Origin: an uncultured Dialister sp. | GTDB taxonomy: Bacteria > Bacillota > Negativicutes > Veillonellales > Dialisteraceae | DNA: 11,835 bases | NCBI RefSeq assembly: GCF_900541605.1 | Contig: NZ_UQKJ01000060.1 | Span: forward strand, 1-11,835 | Reading direction: 5' to 3' | In this document: positions 6,273 to 11,835 of the stretch, piece by piece | Layout of the letters: each line of letters starts with the position of its first letter | Position numbering within the stretch: position 1 is the first letter of the stretch | Made by a program: the position numbers and the translations under genes | Notes under the pieces: generated by a model | What the model saw: the letters and a program-made list of their open reading frames with translations, nothing else | Told to the model about the DNA's origin: nothing | The model's database searches: none

Positions 6273-6300
6273 ATTCCTAATTCCTAATTCCTGATTCCTG
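6273..6300. repeat. Heptamer tandem repeat (ATTCCTR)x4
   Basis: Four back-to-back copies: ATTCCTA, ATTCCTA, ATTCCTG, ATTCCTG, with a decayed fifth (ATTTTTC). It lies between the membrane protein stop and its terminator. The period of seven argues against coding. It looks like slippage-prone short repeat DNA. Confidence 0.8.
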
Positions 6301-6335
6301 ATTTTTCTACACTTTGGGAACATAAGCCGCAGCCA

Positions 6336-6902
6336 CTACATCAACGATCCCCATCCCATATACAGCGTCACCGCCCCGTCCACCAGGAGGGGAATGGCTC
6401 CTGTGATATAGGCCGTGTGGTCATCCATGCGGTAGTACGCCATATAGGCCGCAAAGGCGAGGATCGAGGCGGCGGCCACGAGGAACCAGGCGGCCCCGTA
6501 GCTTCCATGAAGGAGCAGGCCCCTTTCATGGAGCACGCCGAGTACCAGGATTTCCAGCACCGCCCAGCAGACGATGAGGAGAAGCTCCGTGGTTGGCTTC
6601 CGCCCGAAAAGTTTCAAAGACCCTGCCAGCAGCAGAAAATAGGCTGCCGCCGCAACGATAAAAATCATGCCCGAGCTGATCCAGGAGGGCGGCAGCGGCA
6701 GTTCGTGGACCCCGTGGGCAGAAAGCCCCACCCCCGAGAGGCCGGACACCGCCAGCAGCAGGAAGAGCAGCGCCGACAGGGCGCCGCCGCTTCTTACTCC
6801 CGGCCGGAAGGCCACAAGCCACCAGGCCGTATAAAACAGGGCTCCCAGGCTCAGCAGAAACTGCCCCGTAATCACTTCTTTCACCGGTGATAATCCAAAC
6901 AT
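6336..6902 (-). CDS. Uncharacterised multi-pass membrane protein
   Basis: 188 residues with about six hydrophobic segments (roughly 13-31, 40-60, 74-94, 106-124, 133-154, 162-183), so an integral inner-membrane protein. I do not recognise the family. Visible charged or polar marks are the SAHGVHELPLPP loop near residue 63, LHERG near 124, and YRMDDHTAY near 154. The start at 6902 is chosen for the GAAGGG site upstream; an in-frame ATG about 23 codons earlier has no site and would extend into the terminator hairpin at 6953-6990. Transcribed alone, downstream of the ilvD/transporter terminator, and closed by the hairpin at 6233-6266. Function unknown. Confidence 0.7.
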   Translation of the reverse strand: MFGLSPVKEVITGQFLLSLGALFYTAWWLVAFRPGVRSGGALSALLFLLLAVSGLSGVGLSAHGVHELPLPPSWISSGMIFIVAAAAYFLLLAGSLKLFGRKPTTELLLIVCWAVLEILVLGVLHERGLLLHGSYGAAWFLVAAASILAFAAYMAYYRMDDHTAYITGAIPLLVDGAVTLYMGWGSLM

Positions 6903-6952
6903 GGTATCCCTTCTTTCTCCTTCTATTGTAGTCCTGCCGGAGAAAAAGGGTA

Positions 6953-6990
6953 AGCAAAAAGCACTGTCCAAAGGGGCAGTGCTTTTTGCT
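6953..6990 (-). terminator. Terminator of the ilvD-transporter operon
   Basis: AGCAAAAAGCACTG (6953-6966) and CAGTGCTTTTTGCT (6977-6990) are a perfect 14-bp inverted repeat, extendable by three pairs into the loop. The A and T tracts in both arms make it able to end transcripts in either direction. It lies about 70 nt after the transporter stop on the minus strand. Confidence 0.8.
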
Positions 6991-6997
6991 GGTGGCC

Positions 6998-7046
6998 AAT
7001 GGCTGACTTCGGTAAACCATTCCGCTGAATGGGGGCATCAGCCATT
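6998..7046. other. Nested inverted repeats after the transporter gene
   Basis: AATGGCTGA (6998-7006) pairs with TCAGCCATT (7038-7046), and within it CCATTC-CGCT-GAATGG (7017-7032) forms a tetraloop hairpin. Located between the transporter stop and its terminator, so probably a 3' untranslated RNA structure that may protect the message end. Confidence 0.5.
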
Positions 7047-7057
7047 CACCTTACCGG

Positions 7058-8065
7058 TCAGGCCAATTCTTTGGCTGGAGCGCGGAGAGCTTCCATTTCT
7101 TTCCGGAGTTCCGGATCGAAACGGGGGTTCAGCACGTTCACATAGAGCCATGCCAGCATGGCGCCAGAAATGTTATGCCATGCGGAGAAGATAGCCCCCG
7201 GAACGGTGGCTGCAGGCATAGCGGCGAAATGAGCTTTCGCCAGGCCTACGGCGAGGCCGGAGTTCTGCATGCCCACTTCGATGGAGAGGGCCACCGCCTT
7301 CTTCCAGGAAAGGCCGGTGAGACGGGCTACTGCAAAGCCCAGGGCATAGCCCAGGCAGTTGTGGAGGATGACAACCAGCAGGATAATGCCGAAGTTGGCA
7401 ACGATGGCGTTCTTGCTGGCACCGATAACGCCGGCGATGATGAGGGAAATGGCGATGGAGGAAATGGCGGGGGTATAGTCCGTAGCCGCTGCTGCCAGTT
7501 TCGGCAGGAATGTCTTCACCGCAACGCCCAGGCAGATCGGAACGATAACGATCTGTACAATGGAGAGGAACATGCCCACCGGGTCAAAGGCAATCTTCGT
7601 GCCGATGAGGAGGTACGTAATGGCGGGCGTCAGGATCGGAGAGAGGACCGTGGACACGCTGGTCATGGTGACGGACAGGGCCACATCCCCCTTACTCATG
7701 AATGTGATCACGTTGGAAGAGGTGCCGCCGGGGCAGGTACCTACGAGGATGACGCCAGCCGTCAGGGCCGGGTCCAGCTGGAAAATGGTGGCCAAGGAAA
7801 AGGCCAGGAACGGCATGATGAAGAACTGGGCCACAGCGCCGAGGAATACGTCCCGGGGCCGTTTGAAGACAAGGACGAAGTCCTTCACCGACAGGGTAGT
7901 ACCCATGCCGAACATGACAATGCCCAGGAGGAAGGTGAGGACGGAGATGCCGCCTACTTTACTCAATACCCATTTGAAATTTTCCGGCATGGTGAAGCCG
8001 AGAATCAGGAACAGGATGGCGATGATGCCGAAATACTTGCCGATCATGGCGCATAACTTTTTCAT
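7058..8065 (-). CDS. Bile acid:sodium symporter (BASS) family transporter
   Basis: 335 residues, about nine to ten membrane segments. Family marks are GTCPGGTSSNVITFMSKGD at about 109-127, with the unwound-helix region, and EVGMQNSGLAVGLA at 263-276, whose E263, Q267 and N268 correspond to the conserved sodium/substrate site. BASS members carry organic anions with sodium, including bile acids, ketopantoate (PanS) and plant 2-oxo acids. It begins 13 nt after the ilvD stop with an AAAGGAGG site, so it shares the T-box-controlled transcript. Control by branched-chain amino acid supply suggests a substrate near that pathway, such as a branched-chain 2-oxo acid or ketopantoate made from 2-ketoisovalerate. 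That substrate is inference; a bile acid role is not supported by context. Confidence 0.9.
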   Translation of the reverse strand: MKKLCAMIGKYFGIIAILFLILGFTMPENFKWVLSKVGGISVLTFLLGIVMFGMGTTLSVKDFVLVFKRPRDVFLGAVAQFFIMPFLAFSLATIFQLDPALTAGVILVGTCPGGTSSNVITFMSKGDVALSVTMTSVSTVLSPILTPAITYLLIGTKIAFDPVGMFLSIVQIVIVPICLGVAVKTFLPKLAAAATDYTPAISSIAISLIIAGVIGASKNAIVANFGIILLVVILHNCLGYALGFAVARLTGLSWKKAVALSIEVGMQNSGLAVGLAKAHFAAMPAATVPGAIFSAWHNISGAMLAWLYVNVLNPRFDPELRKEMEALRAPAKELA

Positions 8066-8078
8066 GGGGTTTCCTCCT

Positions 8079-9731
8079 TTATTTCAATACCGCCCCGGTG
8101 TTGGCGCTGGTTACGAGGCGGGCATAGCGGGACAGGTAGCCGGTCTTGACCTTCGGTTCCGGCTGTTTCCATTCTTTTCTCCGCTTTTCCAGTTCTTCAT
8201 CGCTCACAAGGAGCTCCAGCTTCCGCTGGGGAATGTCGATAGAAATCCGGTCTCCGTCATGGATGAGGCCGATGGGGCCGCCTTCCATGGCTTCCGGGGA
8301 AATGTGGCCGATGCAGGCGCCCCGGCTGGCTCCGGAGAACCGGCCGTCCGTGAGGAGGGCTACCTTGAGGCCCATGCCTGTGATGACGGCGGTGGGGTTC
8401 AGCATTTCCCGCATTCCCGGGCCACCCTTCGGCCCTTCGTAGCGGATGACCACCACGTCCCCTTCGTGGATTTTTCCTCCCGTAATGGCTTTGATGGCGC
8501 TTTCTTCGGAGTCGAAGCACTTCGCCGTTCCTTCATAGACCAGGAGGTCCGGATCCACGGCGCTTTCCTTGATGACCGCCCCGTGGGGTGCCAGGTTTCC
8601 TTTCAGGATGGCGATGCCTCCCTTGTTCATGTAGGCATTGTCCACGGAATGGATGACCTCATGGTTTTCGATTTCCGCATGTTCGATCCGTTCTCCGATG
8701 GTGCCGGTGACGGTGAGGCAGTCCGTATGGATGAGGCCCAGCTTCGTCAATTCCTTCATGATGGCGGAAATGCCGCCGGCTTCGTCCAGGTCCTGCATGT
8801 GGTAGGTACCGCCGGGGCTCATCTTCGTGATGTACCGGGCCCGGCGGCTGATGTCGTCGAACAGGTCCAGCGGCAGGTCCAGCCCCGCTTCATGGGCAAT
8901 GGCCGGCAGGTGGAGCACCGTATTTGTGGAGCCGCCGATGGCCATATCCACGGCGATGGCATTCTTGAAGGCATCCAGGGTCATGATGTCTCTCGGTTTG
9001 ATATCCCGCTTGACCAGGTCCAGGATCACTTCCCCCGCCTTCTTTGCCAGCATCCGGCGCCGACCGAAGTAGGCCGCCGGAATGGTTCCGTTTCCGGGAA
9101 GTCCCATGCCCAGTACTTCGGTGAGGGAATTCATGGTATTTGCCGTGAAGAGGCCGGCGCAGGAGCCGCAGCCCGGGCAGGCATGAAATTCCATCTGTTC
9201 CATTTCCTCCGCCGACAGTTCACCGGCTTCGAATTTCCCTGCCGCTTCGAACATGGTGCTGACGGAAATATTCTTTCCCTTCCACCGGCCCGCCAGCATG
9301 GGGCCGCCGCTGACAACCACCGCCGGAATGTTCAGGCGTCCCGCCGCCATGAGCATGCCCGGCACGATTTTGTCGCAGTTCGGAATGAGCACCAGCCCGT
9401 CAAAGGCGTGGGCATTGGCCATGGCTTCGATGGAGTCACAGATCAGCTCCCGGCTGGCCAGGGGATACTTCATCCCCATGTGGCCCATGGCGATACCATC
9501 ACAGATGGCAATGGCCGGGAATTCCACCGGTGTGCCGCCGGCAGCGGCGACGCCGAGCTTCACGGCTTCCGCGATTTCCCGAAGGTGCATATGGCCCGGT
9601 ACGATTTCATTAAACGAATTCACGATGCCGATCATCGGCTTTGCCAGGTCCTCGTTGGAGTATCCCATGGCATGGAACAATGTACGGTGTGCGGAGCGGG
9701 TCGCTCCCTTTTTTACAATGTCACTTCTCAT
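8079..9731 (-). CDS. ilvD: Dihydroxy-acid dehydratase
   Basis: 550 residues, normal for IlvD. It dehydrates 2,3-dihydroxy-isovalerate and 2,3-dihydroxy-3-methylvalerate to the 2-oxo acids that become valine, leucine, pantothenate and isoleucine. The Fe-S cluster and active-site regions are visible: CDGIAMGHMGMKYPLASREL at C77, NCDKIVPG at C119, HACPGCGSCAGLFTANTMNS at C185-C191, and TDGRFSGASRGACIGH near 461 with the candidate catalytic Ser. The first region reads PGHMHL rather than PCN, which I associate with the E. coli-like [4Fe-4S] type; this subtype call is tentative. The start at 9731 follows an AAGGGG site and gives the standard N-terminus MRSDIVKKG; a 25-codon upstream extension would enter the leader. 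First gene after the T-box leader, followed by the transporter. Confidence 0.96.
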   Translation of the reverse strand: MRSDIVKKGATRSAHRTLFHAMGYSNEDLAKPMIGIVNSFNEIVPGHMHLREIAEAVKLGVAAAGGTPVEFPAIAICDGIAMGHMGMKYPLASRELICDSIEAMANAHAFDGLVLIPNCDKIVPGMLMAAGRLNIPAVVVSGGPMLAGRWKGKNISVSTMFEAAGKFEAGELSAEEMEQMEFHACPGCGSCAGLFTANTMNSLTEVLGMGLPGNGTIPAAYFGRRRMLAKKAGEVILDLVKRDIKPRDIMTLDAFKNAIAVDMAIGGSTNTVLHLPAIAHEAGLDLPLDLFDDISRRARYITKMSPGGTYHMQDLDEAGGISAIMKELTKLGLIHTDCLTVTGTIGERIEHAEIENHEVIHSVDNAYMNKGGIAILKGNLAPHGAVIKESAVDPDLLVYEGTAKCFDSEESAIKAITGGKIHEGDVVVIRYEGPKGGPGMREMLNPTAVITGMGLKVALLTDGRFSGASRGACIGHISPEAMEGGPIGLIHDGDRISIDIPQRKLELLVSDEELEKRRKEWKQPEPKVKTGYLSRYARLVTSANTGAVLK

Positions 9732-9787
9732 CTGTTTTCCCCTTTCCTCTTCCTTACCTCTCAAGCTCCTGTCACCCGGAATGGAAT

Positions 9788-9827
9788 AAAAAAATCCGTC
9801 CCCCATTATTTAAAATGAGGGACGGAT
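9788..9827 (-). terminator. T-box-controlled terminator before ilvD
   Basis: A 14-bp stem (9814-9827 with 9794-9807, one G-U pair) is followed by seven T on the minus strand (9794-9788). Its 5' part competes with the antiterminator. Confidence 0.9.
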
Positions 9828-9834
9828 AGAAATT

Positions 9835-9850
9835 CCGCGTTACCACCCTT
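9835..9850 (-). promoter_or_regulatory. T-box antiterminator sequence
   Basis: The minus strand reads AAGGGTGGTAACGCGG, one base from the usual AAGGGTGGTACCGCGG. The UGGU bulge would pair with the ACCA end of uncharged tRNA. A CTGTG/CACAG hairpin (9856-9875), candidate Stem III, lies just upstream in the leader. Confidence 0.9.
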
Positions 9851-9947
9851 GTTCCTGTGCCATTACTGCCACAGACACTCGTCAACGTACCAACATACGC
9901 GTTCCCGTTAACGCAGGACAAACGTCAGCACTTACCGTTATTTCAGT

Positions 9948-10053
9948 ACTGAACCTCAGGGATGATTTTCATTTTCTCGAAGATACCGGCTTTCACCATG
10001 CGCCGGCTCTCTATGATCTGTCAGAAGAAAATTACTCTTTCCCTTCCAGGGCT
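9948..10053 (-). ncRNA. Stem I, second copy: specifier AUC (isoleucine)
   Basis: The base AGGGA (10044-10040) pairs with UCCCU (9962-9958); the upper stem AUUUUCU pairs perfectly with AGAAAAU. The specifier loop 3' side reads GAAA-AUC-A, with AUC at 9966-9964, an Ile codon followed by a purine. A 23-nt block (10033-10055) is identical to the first copy's (10167-10189). Confidence 0.75.
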
Positions 10054-10085
10054 TTGGATATATTCAGCACGAAATAAATTAGGCA

Positions 10086-10187
10086 CTGAACCTCAGGGAC
10101 GACTTCATCTTCCGCCGGATACCGCATCACACCATCCGCGGCTCTCTTGGATCCCACTGCAAAGACTACTCTTTCCCTTCCAGGGCT
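10086..10187 (-). ncRNA. Stem I, first copy: specifier GUC (valine)
   Basis: The base AGGGA (10178-10174) pairs with UCCCU (10099-10095). Above it, GUCUUU pairs with the GAAGAU segment, leaving a specifier loop with AAGAGUA on the 5' side and GAA-GUC-G on the 3' side. GUC (10103-10101) is a Val codon followed by the usual purine. Confidence 0.75.
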
Positions 10188-10209
10188 TTTCTCTTTGGAA
10201 GTTGATGTG

Positions 10210-10239
10210 ATTATACGCCTGCCGGAAATCTCCTGTCAA
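10210..10239 (-). promoter_or_regulatory. Consensus promoter of the ilvD operon
   Basis: The minus strand carries TTGACA (10239-10234), an 18-bp spacer and TATAAT (10215-10210), both hexamers perfect. Transcription would start near 10203, immediately before the first Stem I. A strong promoter with downstream attenuation is typical of T-box operons. Confidence 0.9.
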
Positions 10240-10303
10240 TGGGGATTTTTATTTAGCTTGATAAAGCGATAGAGATGATCATCTTCTTTAATGATTTGTG
10301 TCA

Positions 10304-10506
10304 AAGTGGCTGAAGGGGAATGCCTGCGGCAAGGTGGCCCAGGGGTAACGGGCTTCGCCCGAGGGGTTGGTATGCCGCATCAATTCATATGGCGGCATGG
10401 ATTTTTTATCCAGCGGCAAAGCCGCCAAATACATCATTCGCGGCGCCCTGTAATTGGATGCGCCGCACCTTCCCCTTGGCCGAAGGCCATTTCCCTTGAG
10501 CCACTT
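10304..10506. repeat. 203-bp MITE-like element with terminal inverted repeats and nested hairpins
   Basis: AAGTGGCTGAAGGG (10304-10317) and CCCTTGAGCCACTT (10493-10506) pair at 13 of 14 positions, and the similarity continues inward for about 30 bp. Inside are further hairpins: 10349-10361 (CGGGC/GCCCG), 10372-10398 (ATGCCGC/GCGGCAT), 10413-10425 (GCGGC/GCCGC) and 10440-10466 (GCGGCGC/GCGCCGC). There is no transposase and no convincing reading frame. It looks like a small non-autonomous mobile element or a structured interspersed repeat. No target duplication is seen. Confidence 0.55.
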
Positions 10507-10584
10507 CGCATATACACATAAAAACGGGAACGGGAATGCCCAGCCTCGCAAAATTCCCTTTACCCCTTTTTGACAGAAACAGGA

Positions 10585-10590
10585 TATAAT
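10585..10590 (+). promoter_or_regulatory. -10 element before the phosphatase-like gene
   Basis: A perfect TATAAT lies 36 bp before the start codon. The nearby TTGACA is only 9 bp away, too close to serve as its -35, and no good hexamer is found at 16-18 bp. Confidence 0.45.
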
Positions 10591-10625
10591 AAAAATAAAT
10601 AATTTCAAACCGAGGAGGGACCCTG

Positions 10626-11081
10626 ATGATCAGACTTCTTTTCTTATCCCACACCGGAAGCGGCGAACCGCCGATGGCGGAATTCATTATGAAACAGCTC
10701 GTCAAAGAAGCGGGACTGGCGGACCAGATCTACGTATCCTCCGCCCGGCTGGAGAAGAAGGGCGGCCCCCTCTGCGAAGAAGGGCAGAAAGTGCTCCTCG
10801 CCCACGGCGTTCCCTGCACGTCGAAGGAAGCGCTGCCCCTGGAGTGGGGTACCTACGACCAGTACAACTACATTTTCCTCATGGACAATCCCCAGGACCC
10901 CCGGCTCTTCAATACCATGGGCGGCGACGTGGACAACAAAATCTCCCTTCTCTCTGCCCAGGCCGGCTATGAAGGGGGCATTGCAAACCCCTACGACGGT
11001 GCTTCCTTTGAAGATGCCTTCCACGCTTCTGACACGGCCTGCCGAAAACTGCTGGAAAAACTGAAAAGCTGGATTGAATAA
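10626..11081 (+). CDS. Catalytically dead low-molecular-weight tyrosine phosphatase homologue
   Basis: 151 residues, colinear with the phosphatase at 5626-6087: LLFLSHTGSGEPPMAEFIMK aligns with ILFVCHGNICRSPMAEMVLK, and GGIANPYDGASFEDAF with RDVADPWFTNDYEKTY. In this alignment the nucleophile Cys is Ser (S8), the P-loop Arg is Glu (E14), and the general acid Asp is Asn (N121). All three catalytic residues are lost while the length and fold pattern are kept, so it is probably a pseudophosphatase that binds rather than hydrolyses a partner. A GGAGGG site precedes the ATG. The frame is intact, arguing for selection. It may share transcripts with the PARG-like gene downstream, subject to the hairpin between them. 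Confidence 0.8.
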   Translation: MIRLLFLSHTGSGEPPMAEFIMKQLVKEAGLADQIYVSSARLEKKGGPLCEEGQKVLLAHGVPCTSKEALPLEWGTYDQYNYIFLMDNPQDPRLFNTMGGDVDNKISLLSAQAGYEGGIANPYDGASFEDAFHASDTACRKLLEKLKSWIE

Positions 11082-11093
11082 GAATTTCAATGG

Positions 11094-11142
11094 AAAAGCC
11101 TCCTTTTCTGCCGTATGATGAAAGCAGAAAAGGAGGCTTTTT
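11094..11142 (+). terminator. 18-bp hairpin terminator overlapping the next gene's ribosome binding site
   Basis: 11094-11111 and 11124-11141 form a perfect 18-bp inverted repeat with a 12-nt loop, ending in five T (11138-11142). It acts as a terminator after the phosphatase-like gene. The 3' arm contains AAAGGAGG (11129-11136), the only ribosome binding site for the ATG at 11145, so the same hairpin can hide that site. Confidence 0.8.
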
Positions 11143-11144
11143 CT

Positions 11145-11835
11145 ATGGACAGAATAGAACGAAACCGGCAGGGGGCCGAAGAAAACGAAAGACTTATCAA
11201 AAGAGGCACCTATGAAGCCGGAGGGAAGACCTTCTCCCTCTCTCCCCTTTCCCGGCTCCGGGAAGCCCGGATCTTTTCCCCCGAAGCGCTGGACCGGCTG
11301 GCGGAAGAACCGGAATGGACCGGGACCTGCCGACAGGGCCGCATTTCCGTGGAGGAAGGGGACACCATGGACCACGCAGGGACTGGCGTCCTGAACTTTG
11401 CCAACGCCTTCACCCCCGGCGGCGGCTACCTCTACGGCGCCTCGTCCCAGGAGGAAGCCCTGTGCAGGGAAAGCACCCTCTACGCCTCCCTCGCCGGCCC
11501 CATGGCCGCCCCCTTCTACGAAGAGAACCGAAGGGCCGGACGCATCTATGGCTCCGAGAGCATGGTCTTCTCTCCCCAGGTAGAAATCTTCCGGAAAAGC
11601 GCCGAAAAAGACTATGCCCCCTTCGGACCGCCGAAGACGACATCCGTCATCACCGCCGCAGCCATAGACCTCCGGGGCCCCGCCGCCGAAAAACCGGCCG
11701 CCCTCATCCGGTCCATCATGGAAAAAAGAATCCTCCGGCTCCTCTCCCTCTTCGCCGCCACCGGCTGCCACTCCATCACCCTGGGTGCCTGGGGCTGCGG
11801 CGTCTTCCTCCACAATCCCCAAGATGTGGCCCGGG
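11145..11835 (+). CDS. PARG-like macrodomain protein (TIGR02452-type family), 3' truncated by window end
   Basis: 230 codons are visible and the frame is open at the window edge; the family is usually somewhat longer (about 260-290), so perhaps 30-60 residues are missing. The bacterial poly(ADP-ribose) glycohydrolase signature GGG-X6-8-QEE is present as GGGYLYGASSQEE (residues 92-104), preceded by VLNFANAFTP and followed by ALCRESTLY; LGAWGCGVF near 213 is the family's later conserved block. Such proteins remove ADP-ribose from modified macromolecules or metabolise ADP-ribose. The N-terminal part (RQGAEENERLIKRGTYEAGG) fits the family. The start at 11145 uses GGAGG located inside the preceding hairpin. 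Coding strand is very GC-rich with many CCC/GCC codons. Partner transferase not in the window. Confidence 0.88.
   Translation, partial: MDRIERNRQGAEENERLIKRGTYEAGGKTFSLSPLSRLREARIFSPEALDRLAEEPEWTGTCRQGRISVEEGDTMDHAGTGVLNFANAFTPGGGYLYGASSQEEALCRESTLYASLAGPMAAPFYEENRRAGRIYGSESMVFSPQVEIFRKSAEKDYAPFGPPKTTSVITAAAIDLRGPAAEKPAALIRSIMEKRILRLLSLFAATGCHSITLGAWGCGVFLHNPQDVAR

Larger units (their letters stand above)
9788..10205 (-). promoter_or_regulatory. T-box riboswitch leader with tandem Val and Ile Stem I domains
   Basis: This leader of about 415 nt lies between the promoter at 10210-10239 and ilvD. Two Stem I domains follow one another, each with AAAGAGTA on the 5' side, AGAGAGCC and ATGGTG in the distal part, and a specifier loop on the 3' side before UCCCUGAGG. 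The conserved T-box sequence (minus-strand AAGGGUGGUAACGCGG) and one terminator follow. When uncharged tRNA pairs with a specifier and its 3' end pairs with UGGU, the antiterminator forms and ilvD is transcribed. The UGGU bulge requires discriminator A, as expected in tRNA-Val and tRNA-Ile. No second antiterminator is present between the Stem I copies. Confidence 0.9.

Noticed and set aside
7560..9818. A 752-codon plus-strand open frame opposite ilvD and the transporter
   Set aside because: It is antisense to two clearly recognised genes, its translation has no family features, and it crosses both genes' boundaries. It results from GC-rich codon structure on the other strand.
10056..10086. 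A second antiterminator/terminator between the two Stem I copies, making two full T-boxes
   Set aside because: Only about 30 nt separate the copies, with no GGGTGG-type T-box sequence and no T-tract hairpin.
9962..10210. An 82-codon plus-strand frame
   Set aside because: It lies wholly over the T-box leader, whose RNA structure explains the sequence.
10570..10590. TTGACA and TATAAT as a promoter pair before the phosphatase-like gene
   Set aside because: The hexamers are only 9 bp apart, too close for sigma-70; only the -10 is kept as a candidate.
10288..10608. Short open frames on both strands across the palindromic element
   Set aside because: The sequence is explained by nested inverted repeats; no ribosome binding site or family pattern is seen.

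Overview
The window suggests a low-to-mid-GC Firmicute with a T-box riboswitch, most likely a member of the Negativicutes such as an Acidaminococcus/Megasphaera/Dialister-type gut anaerobe. This is inferred from the T-box-controlled ilvD, from an ACGX-repeat peptide/radical SAM system of the kind I associate with that class, and from strong AGGAGG ribosome binding sites. I cannot name a species. No rRNA, tRNA, CRISPR array or insertion sequence is visible.

Left block (1-5532). On the minus strand lie a LysR-type regulator, a small nitroreductase and an OsmC-like protein, ending in a strong hairpin terminator. Divergent from the regulator, on the plus strand, is a secreted protein with a metallo-beta-lactamase-like fold but degenerate metal ligands. 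It is followed by a three-gene operon: an ACGX-repeat peptide with eight Cys in 90-nt tandem repeats, a radical SAM/SPASM enzyme, and a second nitroreductase related to the first, closed by a terminator. The promoters of the secreted protein and of the peptide operon have the same architecture and share a near-identical 20-bp box just upstream of and overlapping the -35 hexamer. This points to one regulator, plausibly the neighbouring LysR protein, controlling the whole block as a peptide-modification or thiol-redox module.

Middle block (5626-7046). It holds an apparently active low-molecular-weight protein-tyrosine phosphatase, a repeat-rich non-coding stretch with a minus-strand terminator and a heptamer repeat, and an uncharacterised membrane protein on the minus strand.

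Right-middle block (6953-10239, minus strand). A consensus promoter drives a long T-box leader, then ilvD (dihydroxy-acid dehydratase) and a bile acid/sodium symporter (BASS) family transporter. The leader has two tandem Stem I domains, read here as Val (GUC) and Ile (AUC) specifiers, feeding one antiterminator/terminator. This fits IlvD, which serves both valine and isoleucine synthesis.

Right block (10304-11835, plus strand). A 203-bp element with terminal inverted repeats and nested hairpins is followed by a second phosphatase-fold gene whose catalytic Cys, Arg and Asp are all replaced. A perfect 18-bp hairpin follows, and its 3' arm carries the ribosome binding site of the next gene, a PARG-like (TIGR02452-type) macrodomain protein that runs off the window edge.
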